Assembly: GCA_964595565.1 (NCBI GenBank)
Contig: CAZQQX010000014.1
Coordinates: forward strand, 1-45,537
Length of the DNA: 45,537 bases
Direction: 5' to 3'
Origin: JAQVEM01 sp964595565
Lineage (GTDB): Bacteria; Actinomycetota; Humimicrobiia; Humimicrobiales; Humimicrobiaceae
Below, piece after piece: positions 1 to 7,253 of the stretch. Made by a program: the position numbers and the translations under genes. The notes under the pieces are model-generated. The model was given only the letters and a program-made list of their open reading frames with translations. It had not been told where the DNA came from and did no database searches. How positions within the stretch are numbered: the stretch's first letter is position 1; every line of letters begins with the position of its first letter.

Positions 1-99
1 AAATTCTTAATAAATGTTTAATTTTATCATTTTCAGGTATAATATATTAAAATAAATAGTCTGTATAACACGCTCATATCAATTAATATATTAATATTA

Positions 100-531
100 A
101 TGAAAAAGAATAATTTTTATTTCTTAAAAAAAGACCGTGGGTTTACTCTCGTTGAATTACTCATAGTAATAATTATTCTGACTATACTTACAGGAATAGC
201 TATTCCTTCCTACGCAATTTTCAGCGATAAGGCCAGGGAAACAGCCACAGAAAGCGAGATGAGTAATATTGCCAGAGCCCTTGAGATATATATTGCGGAA
301 AAATATGCATATCCGGCAGAAGCTGATTATCCTGAAGCACTGATAGACACCAAAATTATGATTAATATTCCGGAAAATGACCCGTGGGAAACCCCGTACA
401 TTTATACTTCAAACAGTAAGAACAGTTATATTCTTAAAAGTTTTGGCATAAATAGGGCCGACGGCGGAAATGACGACATCGTTTTTATAAATGGAGTAAT
501 GACCGAAGACGGGGCGTATTCTCCAAATTAA
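100..531 (+). CDS. type II secretion/type IV pilus-like pseudopilin (GspG-like)
   Basis: This is a 143-residue prepilin-like protein expected to be cleaved and methylated by a prepilin peptidase and assembled into a pilus or pseudopilus in the envelope. A short basic leader ends at Gly14, followed by the class III signal FTLVELL with the conserved Glu five residues after the cleavage site (E19) and a hydrophobic helix to about residue 38. The C-terminal part has a DPW motif near residue 95 and a DGGNDDI stretch near residues 121–127, resembling the calcium-binding end of GspG major pseudopilins. No other secretion or pilus gene is in the window. The ATG lacks a Shine-Dalgarno sequence. A perfect TATAAT lies at 38–43 with a poor -35, so the promoter is only a possibility. 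It is convergent with the dehydrogenase gene, 4 bp away. GspG versus another pilin is not certain. Confidence 0.85.
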   Translation: MKKNNFYFLKKDRGFTLVELLIVIIILTILTGIAIPSYAIFSDKARETATESEMSNIARALEIYIAEKYAYPAEADYPEALIDTKIMINIPENDPWETPYIYTSNSKNSYILKSFGINRADGGNDDIVFINGVMTEDGAYSPN

Positions 532-535
532 AAGA

Positions 536-1627
536 TTACTTTACTTTCTTCTTTATTTTCCTTACAACCGCTTCTGCAAATTCTGCGGTACCAACTGCAG
601 TGGGGTCATCCCTGCGGGGTTTTAAATCATAGGTTACATATCTGCCTTCCCTGATATTTTCCGCAACAGCTGACTCCAGAACATCTGCACTTTCTTTTTC
701 TCCTATGTGACTCAACATCATAACTGCCGAAAGCATCATTGCGGTCGGATTTACTTTATTCTCCCCCTTATATTTTGGGGCACTACCGTGGGTGGGTTCA
801 AATAATGCAATATCCTTTCCGATATTTCCTCCAGGGGCAACGCCCAGACCTCCGACCAGTCCCGCGGCAAGGTCTGATATTATATCTCCATATAAATTGG
901 GTAAAACCAGAACATCGTAAAGTTCCGGTTTTTGAACCAATTGCATGCACATATTATCTACAATTCTATCTTCTGATTCTATATCACTATATTCGGATGC
1001 AACTTTTCTGAATACTTCCAGAAAGAGGCCATCAGAGTATTTCATAATATTTGCTTTATGGACACCGGTTACTTTTTTCCTGTTGTTTTTGAGCGCATGT
1101 TCAAAGGCAAATCTAATTATATTCTCCGAGCCCTCTTCAGATATAGGTTTAATGCTTATTCCGCTGCCTTTTCTTATTAATATATCTTTTTTATCTTTTA
1201 TTAAACCAATGAGTTCTTCTGTTTCAGGTTTTCCTTTTTCAAATTCAATTCCAGCATACAGGTCCTCGGTGTTTTCCCTTATTATTATAAGGTCTATATC
1301 GCTGTATCTGCTTTTAACTCCCGGGTAACTTTTACAGGGCCTCACACAGGCATACAGGTCAAACAATTTTCTCATAGCAACATTTACACTTCTAAAACCC
1401 GTTCCCACAGGAGTGGTTATCGGACCTTTTATGCCCACTTTATTTTTCCTGAGTGATTTAATAACTCCATCCGGAAGAACCGTTCCTTCCTTCTCATAAA
1501 CCTCTGCCCCGGCATTTACAACATCCCATTCTATATTTACTCCTGTCGCCTCTACCGCTCTTACTGTAGCATCGGTGATTTCCGGTCCTATCCCATCACC
1601 CGGTATTAATGTAACTGTATGCCTCAT
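536..1627 (-). CDS. icd: isocitrate dehydrogenase (isocitrate/isopropylmalate dehydrogenase family)
   Basis: This 363-residue beta-decarboxylating dehydrogenase probably oxidises isocitrate to 2-oxoglutarate. The substrate segment reads RSVNVAMRK (79–87); the Ser80/Asn82 pair matches Ser113/Asn115 of E. coli isocitrate dehydrogenase rather than the isopropylmalate or homoisocitrate types. Cofactor residues look NADP-like: Lys285-Tyr286 after HGSAP, Val292, and Tyr333 in VTYDL correspond to the E. coli NADP determinants, although the residue matching Arg395 is Pro. The N-terminus has the usual LIPGDGIGPE, and the NLYGDIISD metal-site region lies at 244–252. It is the last gene of the five-gene operon; its ATG overlaps the upstream TGA (ATGA), so translation is probably coupled. 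Homoisocitrate dehydrogenase is the main alternative. Confidence 0.85.
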   Translation of the reverse strand: MRHTVTLIPGDGIGPEITDATVRAVEATGVNIEWDVVNAGAEVYEKEGTVLPDGVIKSLRKNKVGIKGPITTPVGTGFRSVNVAMRKLFDLYACVRPCKSYPGVKSRYSDIDLIIIRENTEDLYAGIEFEKGKPETEELIGLIKDKKDILIRKGSGISIKPISEEGSENIIRFAFEHALKNNRKKVTGVHKANIMKYSDGLFLEVFRKVASEYSDIESEDRIVDNMCMQLVQKPELYDVLVLPNLYGDIISDLAAGLVGGLGVAPGGNIGKDIALFEPTHGSAPKYKGENKVNPTAMMLSAVMMLSHIGEKESADVLESAVAENIREGRYVTYDLKPRRDDPTAVGTAEFAEAVVRKIKKKVK

Positions 1628-2145
1628 AGGTTAAACCCCTTATTTTTTTTAATATGCTCTGCCAGTCCTCCGTCATCCAGTATTTTTATCATTACATCCG
1701 GCAGAGGATTAAATTTTACTTTTAAATTTCTGGTTTTATTATTAATTACCCCTTCTTTTAAACTAATCTCCAGCTCGTCTCCATCATCAATCTTATCTGT
1801 ATCGCATACCAGCGCAGGAAGGCCAACGTTAATGCTATTTCTGAAGAATATACGGGCAAATGATTTTGCCAGCACTGCTCCCACTCCTGCAATTTTCATT
1901 ATCGCCGGTGCATGTTCTCTTGAAGAGCCGAGACCAAAATTTCTGCCGCCCACCACAAAATCTCCCGGTTTCACTTTATCTGCAAATCCCGGGTCCGCAT
2001 CTTCAAGCACATGTTTTGCCATCTCGGGCAGATTTGACCTTAAATGGTACAATCTTCCCGGCGCAATTAAATCAGTTGAAATATCATCACCAAACTTAAA
2101 ACTTACACCGGTTAAAATTTTATTTTTACTTTTATCTTTAGCCAT
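1624..2145 (-). CDS. aconitase/homoaconitase-type dehydratase, small subunit
   Basis: This 173-residue swivel-domain subunit of a LeuD/HacB-type hydro-lyase pairs with the large subunit immediately upstream. The family motif GLGSSREHAP is near residues 71–80. The substrate-selectivity loop after DLIAPG reads LYHLRS (32–37). In this family a loop with Arg (YLRT in methanogen homoaconitase) binds a longer tricarboxylate, whereas isopropylmalate isomerases have YLVY-like loops. Arg36 therefore argues for citrate/isocitrate or homocitrate rather than isopropylmalate. A GGAGG at 2156–2160 precedes the ATG by about 10 nt. It starts 2 bp after the large-subunit stop and overlaps the dehydrogenase by 4 bp. 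Subunit assignment is secure; the exact substrate is inferred. Confidence 0.85.
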   Translation of the reverse strand: MAKDKSKNKILTGVSFKFGDDISTDLIAPGRLYHLRSNLPEMAKHVLEDADPGFADKVKPGDFVVGGRNFGLGSSREHAPAIMKIAGVGAVLAKSFARIFFRNSINVGLPALVCDTDKIDDGDELEISLKEGVINNKTRNLKVKFNPLPDVMIKILDDGGLAEHIKKNKGFNL

Positions 2146-2147
2146 TA

Positions 2148-3401
2148 TTAAAGAACCTCCCTCGGATCAGCTATATAACCTTTTATGGAGCTCCAGGCGG
2201 CAGTTGCAGGGGAACCAAGATAAATAAAGGAATCAGGGTTACCCATTCTGCCTTTAAAATTCCTGTTCTGTGTTGACAAACACACCTCACCGTCACCAGG
2301 CACTCCCTGGTGAATCCCCACACAGGGGCCGCAACCCGGGGGCTGAACCACTGCACCGCTTTCTATAAATGTTTCCAGCAATCCTTCTTTCAACGCTTTT
2401 ATATATATCTCCCTCGAGGCAGGTATCACAATAAGCCTTACGCCACTGGCTGCTTTTTTACCCTTAAGTATAGAAGCAGCTATCCTTAAATCACTGAGCC
2501 TTCCATTTGTACAGGTCCCGATAAAGACCTGATTAATTTTAATCTTTTCCAGGCTGCTTACCGGTAGTGCATTATCCACAGTATGCGGTTGGGAAACCAT
2601 GGGTTCAATAACCGAACAGTTAATATCAATAACTTTTTCATATTCTGCATCTTTGTCTGCAAAAATTTTCCTGAAGCAATTTTCCCTCCCATGATTTTTT
2701 AAATACTCCCGGGTAATATCATCAGAAGGGAAAATACCCGTTTTTGCTCCGGCCTCCACTGCCATGTTTGAGATAGTAAATCTATCATCAATGTTTAGCT
2801 CATCAATTATTTCGCCTCCAAATTCAAGAGCTCTATAGGTTGCCCCATCAGAAGTAATCTTCCCTATCAAATAAATAATCAGGTCTTTTGCAAATACCCC
2901 TTTATTAATCTTTCCATTAAAATTTACCTTTATTGTCCGGGGAACCATAAGCCATGTCTTTGCCAGTGCATATCCCACCGCAGTATCAGTGGAACCCATT
3001 CCGGTTGCAAAAGCTCCCAGCGCGCCGGATGTACAGGTATGAGAATCCGCCCCGATTATAATGTCACCGGGGCAGGCATATGATTCAACCAGAATCTGAT
3101 GGCAGATTCCCTCTCCAACATCACTTAGTTTTGCCCCTGATTGTGATGCAAAATCTCTCAGTCCTTTATGAAAATTAGAAAGTTCTTTCCTGGGGCTGGG
3201 TGATGCGTGGTCAATAAAAAAAATAGATTTTTCTGGCTTTCTTACCATGCTAAACCCCATCTTTTTAAGCTGACTTACAGCCAGGGGCCCGGTTCCATCA
3301 TGTGACATTATTACGTCCACATCAACTACAGCAATGTCGCCGGCTTTAAGCTCCCTACCCGCATGCTCGCTTATTATTTTCTCTGAAATTGTTTTACCCA
3401 A
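2148..3401 (-). CDS. aconitase/homoaconitase-type dehydratase, large [4Fe-4S] subunit
   Basis: This LeuC/HacA-type large subunit of about 417 residues carries the catalytic iron-sulfur cluster. The cluster cysteines lie in IGTCTNG and in PPGCGPCVG (a C..CxxC arrangement), and GADSHTCTSGALG is the family's substrate/cluster loop. The reading frame is open to a TTG at 3413, but I prefer the TTG at 3401. It follows GGAGG (3407–3411) by 5 nt and gives the family-typical N-terminus MGKTISEKIISEHAG. The gene sits between the second synthase and the small subunit with spacings of only a few bases. With the synthases and isocitrate dehydrogenase it should interconvert citrate and isocitrate through aconitate; homocitrate isomerisation is the alternative. 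Confidence 0.85.
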   Translation of the reverse strand: MGKTISEKIISEHAGRELKAGDIAVVDVDVIMSHDGTGPLAVSQLKKMGFSMVRKPEKSIFFIDHASPSPRKELSNFHKGLRDFASQSGAKLSDVGEGICHQILVESYACPGDIIIGADSHTCTSGALGAFATGMGSTDTAVGYALAKTWLMVPRTIKVNFNGKINKGVFAKDLIIYLIGKITSDGATYRALEFGGEIIDELNIDDRFTISNMAVEAGAKTGIFPSDDITREYLKNHGRENCFRKIFADKDAEYEKVIDINCSVIEPMVSQPHTVDNALPVSSLEKIKINQVFIGTCTNGRLSDLRIAASILKGKKAASGVRLIVIPASREIYIKALKEGLLETFIESGAVVQPPGCGPCVGIHQGVPGDGEVCLSTQNRNFKGRMGNPDSFIYLGSPATAAWSSIKGYIADPREVL

Positions 3402-3415
3402 AAAATCCTCCAATC

Positions 3416-4591
3416 TTACTCTTCGTCTTCCAGCTTTTCTTTTTTCTTTTTGCTCTTTTTCTTATATTCATTGTATATATACATAAGTTCCTTATCAAAA
3501 AGATGCCTTTTGAGGTCTACCGACATATCTCTGGCCATGGCCAGTATTTCGTTGGCCTGTTTATCAGTAAGATCTATGCCGAACTCTTTAAATTTATGTA
3601 AAATGGTGTGAGAACCGGAATGTTTGCCCACAACCAGCTGCCTGGTTAATCCTACTTCGGCTGGATTAAATACCTCATAATTTTTAGGATTTTTTATCAC
3701 CCCATCAGCATGTATCCCGGATTCATGGGCAAATACATTTGTACCCACAATAGCTTTCCATACAGGAACAGCACGCGACGACGCCCTTGCCACATATTCG
3801 GCAATTTCCCTGAACTTTGATGTTTCAATCCCCAGTTCCACATTTTCAAGATATTTTAAAGCCATTACAATCTCTTCCATGGCAGCGTTGCCGGTGCCCT
3901 CACCCAGGCCACCCACACTTACCACCATGCTTGATGCGCCGCCTCTTAACGCTGCCATTCCGTTAGCAGTCGCCATTCCAAAATCATTATGATTATAAAC
4001 TTCAATGGGGATACTGCTAACATTTGAAATAGTACTTATAAATAAAAAGGTCCTGAACGGGTCCAGCCTGCTGACAGTGTCACAGAGCCTGAATCTATAG
4101 GCGCCCTTTTTCTCTGCAATAGATATAAGTTTTAATAAAAATCCCAGTTCTGTACGCGTGGCATCTTCGGCACTGATTATAAATTTCAACTTGCTTTTAC
4201 GGGCTGCTTTTATAGTTTCCCTGAGTTTACTTATAACCCATGTTTTATTTTTCTTATATTTTTCTCTGATATGTATGTCAGAAGTAGAAATGTTTATAAC
4301 CACATTTTTTGCCCCGCATTTAACTGCATACTCAATATTCTCGGGCTCAGCCTCGCAATAGACAAAGAGCTTTGCATTGAAACTATCATTCAATATCTCA
4401 CTGACTATTTCTCTCTCAATACTTCCCAGCGAGGGTGTGCCTATTTCAATTTCGGAGATACCTATCTCGTCAAGCATTTTAGCTATCCTGATTTTCTCAT
4501 GCTTTGAAAAAACCACTCCCGCTGTTTGTTCACCATTTCTCAGGGTAGTGTCTATTATATTCACATTTATTTTACTTTTTGCCATCGCCAT
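3416..4591 (-). CDS. NifV/isopropylmalate synthase-like protein B with lid motif but altered metal site
   Basis: This 391-residue DRE-TIM metallolyase-family protein belongs to the homocitrate/isopropylmalate/Re-citrate synthase group. The C-terminal lid region is canonical: HESGIHADG (289–297) and GKHSG (322–326). The barrel metal site is not. The usual LRDGEQ reads LRNGEQ (Asn19 replaces the metal-ligand Asp), and the usual HxHND reads YNHND (Tyr199 replaces the first metal His; His201 remains). The GERxGN loop is also changed to GEGTGN. The C-terminus is Lys/Glu-rich. The gene starts 2 bp after its paralogue, and the Shine-Dalgarno GGGAGG lies within the last codons of that gene, so the two are probably made in equal amounts. 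It may act only together with the paralogue. A degenerate or differently acting enzyme is also possible. Confidence 0.8.
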   Translation of the reverse strand: MAMAKSKINVNIIDTTLRNGEQTAGVVFSKHEKIRIAKMLDEIGISEIEIGTPSLGSIEREIVSEILNDSFNAKLFVYCEAEPENIEYAVKCGAKNVVINISTSDIHIREKYKKNKTWVISKLRETIKAARKSKLKFIISAEDATRTELGFLLKLISIAEKKGAYRFRLCDTVSRLDPFRTFLFISTISNVSSIPIEVYNHNDFGMATANGMAALRGGASSMVVSVGGLGEGTGNAAMEEIVMALKYLENVELGIETSKFREIAEYVARASSRAVPVWKAIVGTNVFAHESGIHADGVIKNPKNYEVFNPAEVGLTRQLVVGKHSGSHTILHKFKEFGIDLTDKQANEILAMARDMSVDLKRHLFDKELMYIYNEYKKKSKKKKEKLEDEE

Positions 4592-4593
4592 AA

Positions 4594-5808
4594 TTATTTT
4601 CCTCCCTTTTTAGCTGATTTGCCTGCACCTGACTTTCTTTTATAGGATTTATAGGTATCAATAATCTCACTATCAAAAAGAGCCCTTTTAAGAGCCACTG
4701 TCTTATCTCTTATAACCTCTCCCAGTTCTTCTGCCTCTTTACGGCTGATTTTAATTCCCAGGGTATTTAATTTATAAATTATAGTATTAACTCCTGAGTA
4801 TTTGCCCAGCATCACTTTTCTCTCCAGCCCGACATCCTTATTGCTAAATAGCTCGTATGTCTCTGGGTTGGCAAGAACCCCTGAAGCCTTGCTTTCAGCT
4901 TCGTAAACAAATAGATTCCCTCCCACTATAGGTTTCCATGTGGGAAGGACCCTGCTTGAAGCTCTGGCAACATATTCAGAAAGCGCCCTGAATAAGGTAG
5001 TGTTAAACCCCATATCCACACCTTCAATATGCTTCAGTGCCATAACCAGCTCCTCAAACGCAGCGTTTCCTGCCCTTTCGCCAAGACCGTTTACAGTAGT
5101 ATTTACATAAGTTGCGCCTGCTTTAATTCCAGCTATGGCATTTGCTATAGCCATCCCGAAATCATTATGGGTATGCATTTCTATATCTATTCCGATTATA
5201 TCAATTATAGTTTTTACTCTTATAAAAGTTTCAAAAGGGTCAAGGATACCCAGAGTATCACAATACCTCAACCTGTCTGCTCCAGCGTCCCTTGCCGTTC
5301 TGGCAAATGATAAAAGAAATTCCATATCGGTACGGGAGGAATCTTCCGCATTCACAGATACATAAAGATTAAAACCCTTTGCGTAGTCCACACATGATTT
5401 AATACTTTCCAGAACCCACTCTCTGCTTTTCCCAAGTTTTTGCTCAATATGAATATCAGAAGAAGATATAGAGATAGCCACCGCATCGACTCCACATTCT
5501 ACCGATGCGTCTATATCTGACCTTACGGCTCTGTTCCATCCCAGTATGCTGCAGCCAAGGCCCAGTGAAGCAATTTTTTTTATGGCTTCCTTTTCGTCTC
5601 CTCCCATAACAGGTACCCCCGCCTCAATCTGGTGAACCCCTATATCATCCAGCATCTTAGCTATATGCACTTTTTCCTCATTAGCGAACACAACCCCGGC
5701 AGTCTGCTCCCCATCTCTTAAAGTGGTGTCATCTATTTTTATATCCCTTGGGTCAATTTTAGTCCCTGCCTTCTGCGAAAACTCGGTAAATAAATCTATT
5801 TCTCTCAT
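4594..5808 (-). CDS. NifV/isopropylmalate synthase-like protein A with intact metal site but altered lid
   Basis: This 404-residue DRE-TIM synthase-family protein resembles NifV homocitrate synthases and Re-citrate synthases, which condense acetyl-CoA with a 2-oxo acid. The barrel is canonical: LRDGEQ with Arg31-Asp32, HTHNDFG with His212/His214, and GLGERAGN (241–248). The lid is not. The family's HESGIHxDG reads YEAESKASG (302–310), losing both His, and GKHSG reads GKYSG (335–339). These losses are the mirror image of those in the downstream paralogue. The frame is open to a GTG at 5817, but GAGGTG at 5815–5820 is well placed for the ATG at 5808, giving MREIDLF. It is the first gene of the operon; a TATACT-like -10 on the minus strand (5829–5834) is a weak promoter candidate. 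Confidence 0.82.
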   Translation of the reverse strand: MREIDLFTEFSQKAGTKIDPRDIKIDDTTLRDGEQTAGVVFANEEKVHIAKMLDDIGVHQIEAGVPVMGGDEKEAIKKIASLGLGCSILGWNRAVRSDIDASVECGVDAVAISISSSDIHIEQKLGKSREWVLESIKSCVDYAKGFNLYVSVNAEDSSRTDMEFLLSFARTARDAGADRLRYCDTLGILDPFETFIRVKTIIDIIGIDIEMHTHNDFGMAIANAIAGIKAGATYVNTTVNGLGERAGNAAFEELVMALKHIEGVDMGFNTTLFRALSEYVARASSRVLPTWKPIVGGNLFVYEAESKASGVLANPETYELFSNKDVGLERKVMLGKYSGVNTIIYKLNTLGIKISRKEAEELGEVIRDKTVALKRALFDSEIIDTYKSYKRKSGAGKSAKKGGK

Positions 5809-5817
5809 AAATATCAC

Positions 5818-6105
5818 CTCTCATTGTCAGTATAGAATAAAAAAACTTAAAAAAAATAAAAAAATGACATTTTTTTTAAATTTTCACCTGCAATTATATC
5901 ATTTTTTAAAAAAATATTATATTTTTAGTAAAATTTTCAATAATTAGCAAGAATAATTTATTTTTTTATTCTATTACCATTTTTTTTAGAAATCTATTTC
6001 ACCATACCGGATATTCTGGGTTCCTTAATTTGAATAGTTAAAAAATAAAAGTATAATAAAGGCAATAACAACCACCATAGGACCTGGATAAAAAACCTTA
6101 TATCA
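5818..6105. other. divergent intergenic region, very AT-rich
   Basis: This spacer separates the leftward synthase operon from the rightward small membrane protein gene. It is dominated by A and T runs (5840–5990) and must hold the synthase operon promoter. I see only a TATACT-like hexamer on the minus strand at 5829–5834 and no convincing -35, riboswitch or T-box elements. Confidence 0.4.
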
Positions 6106-6342
6106 ATGAGCACTAATATAAAAATGGACAAAGCCCGCATCTGCTGCCGGGTATCTGCCCGGGTTATTGGTATTATCACATGTTTATACTGGTTCCCGGT
6201 CTTAATTCTCTCAGGCTTAATGGAACAGGACGGCCCTTTTGAAGTAGAAGGCATTATACTTGCTGTCCTGATTCTGGCAAATGTAATAGGAGTAATCATC
6301 GTCCGGTTGATACTAAAAAAAGTTCCACTACGTAAACAATAA
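6106..6342 (+). CDS. small two-helix membrane protein, unknown function
   Basis: This is a 78-residue protein of no family I recognise. It has a short basic N-terminus, then two hydrophobic segments at about 18–37 and 46–68 separated by an acidic loop (MEQDGPFEVEG), and a basic C-terminal tail. It would sit in the cytoplasmic membrane as a hairpin. An alternative in-frame ATG lies at 6124, and neither start has a Shine-Dalgarno sequence. Its stop is 5 bp from the start of the BASS-like transporter, so it could be an accessory subunit of that carrier. That is inferred from position only. Confidence 0.55.
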   Translation: MSTNIKMDKARICCRVSARVIGIITCLYWFPVLILSGLMEQDGPFEVEGIILAVLILANVIGVIIVRLILKKVPLRKQ

Positions 6343-6347
6343 AAATA

Positions 6348-7250
6348 GTGTTTATAATTAAAATCTTAAAAAACAGAAACTTCATTTTTTCACTGGCACT
6401 CATACTGGGATTATTGATAGGAGACAGGGCAAGCTGGTCAAAACACCTGGTACTCCCCGCTCTTATCATACTTATGACAGCATCCATGACAGAAATTCCT
6501 TTAAAATCATTTCTCCCCCTAAAAAATGCAATAAAGCCCGTACTGATTTCTATACTTTTAAATTATTTTATTTTTGCCCTGGTTATGCTTACTCTGGCAT
6601 GGTTTATAATTCCAGATAAAGAGCTGTGGACAGGTTTTGTGATTATTGCTTTCACTCCGCCCGGAGTAGCCATACCCCCGTTCACCCGCATAATGGGCGG
6701 AGACGTAAAATTCTCACTCACCGGATTAATCGGCTCGTATATAGCCGTACTTATTATACTGCCCGTATCAGGGCTGGTTTTAATCGGACAAAACTTTATT
6801 CAACCCTTAAGGCTTATTATTGTATTCGGAGAATTAATAATAGTCCCGCTTATTTTATCGCAGTTATTCATCAAAACTAAAATTGATAAATATATATTAA
6901 GATTCAGGGGACCTATTGTAAACTGGGGATTATTTATAATCATTTTTACGGTTATAGGACTTAATCGCAGTGTCTTTTTTGATGAACCGAAAACCCTGGG
7001 CAAAATATCGGCAATCTGTTTTATCACCATAATCGGACTGGGCTTACTATATGAGCTGATAACCAGAAAATTAAAAATCAGCAGGAGCAAATCAGCCCCT
7101 GTTATTCTTTTTGGAACTGTTAAAAATGCCGGCTTCGCAGCAGCCACTGCCCTTGCGTTATCCGGAGACAGGGCTTCCATTCCAGGCGCCATATCAAGTG
7201 TGTTTATAATACTTTTTTTGCTTTATCTTAATTTTAAAGCAAGAAGATAA
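6348..7250 (+). CDS. BASS-like (bile acid:sodium symporter family) membrane transporter
   Basis: This 300-residue, almost entirely hydrophobic protein has about nine to ten membrane helices. Two conserved-looking segments, FTPPGVAIPPFTR (around 104–116) and VKNAGFAAATALALSGD (around 258–274), resemble the paired discontinuous-helix regions of bile acid:sodium symporter-fold carriers. Such proteins move organic anions or small metabolites with sodium or protons. The substrate cannot be read from the sequence. It starts with GTG, without a clear Shine-Dalgarno, 5 bp after the small membrane protein and probably in the same transcript. It is convergent with the MFS gene, 3 bp away. An AEC-type permease is the alternative. 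Confidence 0.65.
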   Translation: MFIIKILKNRNFIFSLALILGLLIGDRASWSKHLVLPALIILMTASMTEIPLKSFLPLKNAIKPVLISILLNYFIFALVMLTLAWFIIPDKELWTGFVIIAFTPPGVAIPPFTRIMGGDVKFSLTGLIGSYIAVLIILPVSGLVLIGQNFIQPLRLIIVFGELIIVPLILSQLFIKTKIDKYILRFRGPIVNWGLFIIIFTVIGLNRSVFFDEPKTLGKISAICFITIIGLGLLYELITRKLKISRSKSAPVILFGTVKNAGFAAATALALSGDRASIPGAISSVFIILFLLYLNFKARR

Positions 7251-7253
7251 ATC

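Noticed and set aside
536..5808. Leucine biosynthesis cluster (leuA, leuC, leuD, leuB)
   Set aside because: The dehydrogenase has isocitrate-type Ser-x-Asn residues, the small subunit has an Arg-containing selectivity loop, and the synthases are NifV-like and lack the LeuA C-terminal regulatory domain.
536..5808. Lysine (alpha-aminoadipate) or coenzyme B-type 2-oxo acid elongation cluster
   Set aside because: Not excluded, but no lysine-carrier, kinase or aminotransferase genes are nearby and the dehydrogenase looks isocitrate-specific; kept only as an alternative.
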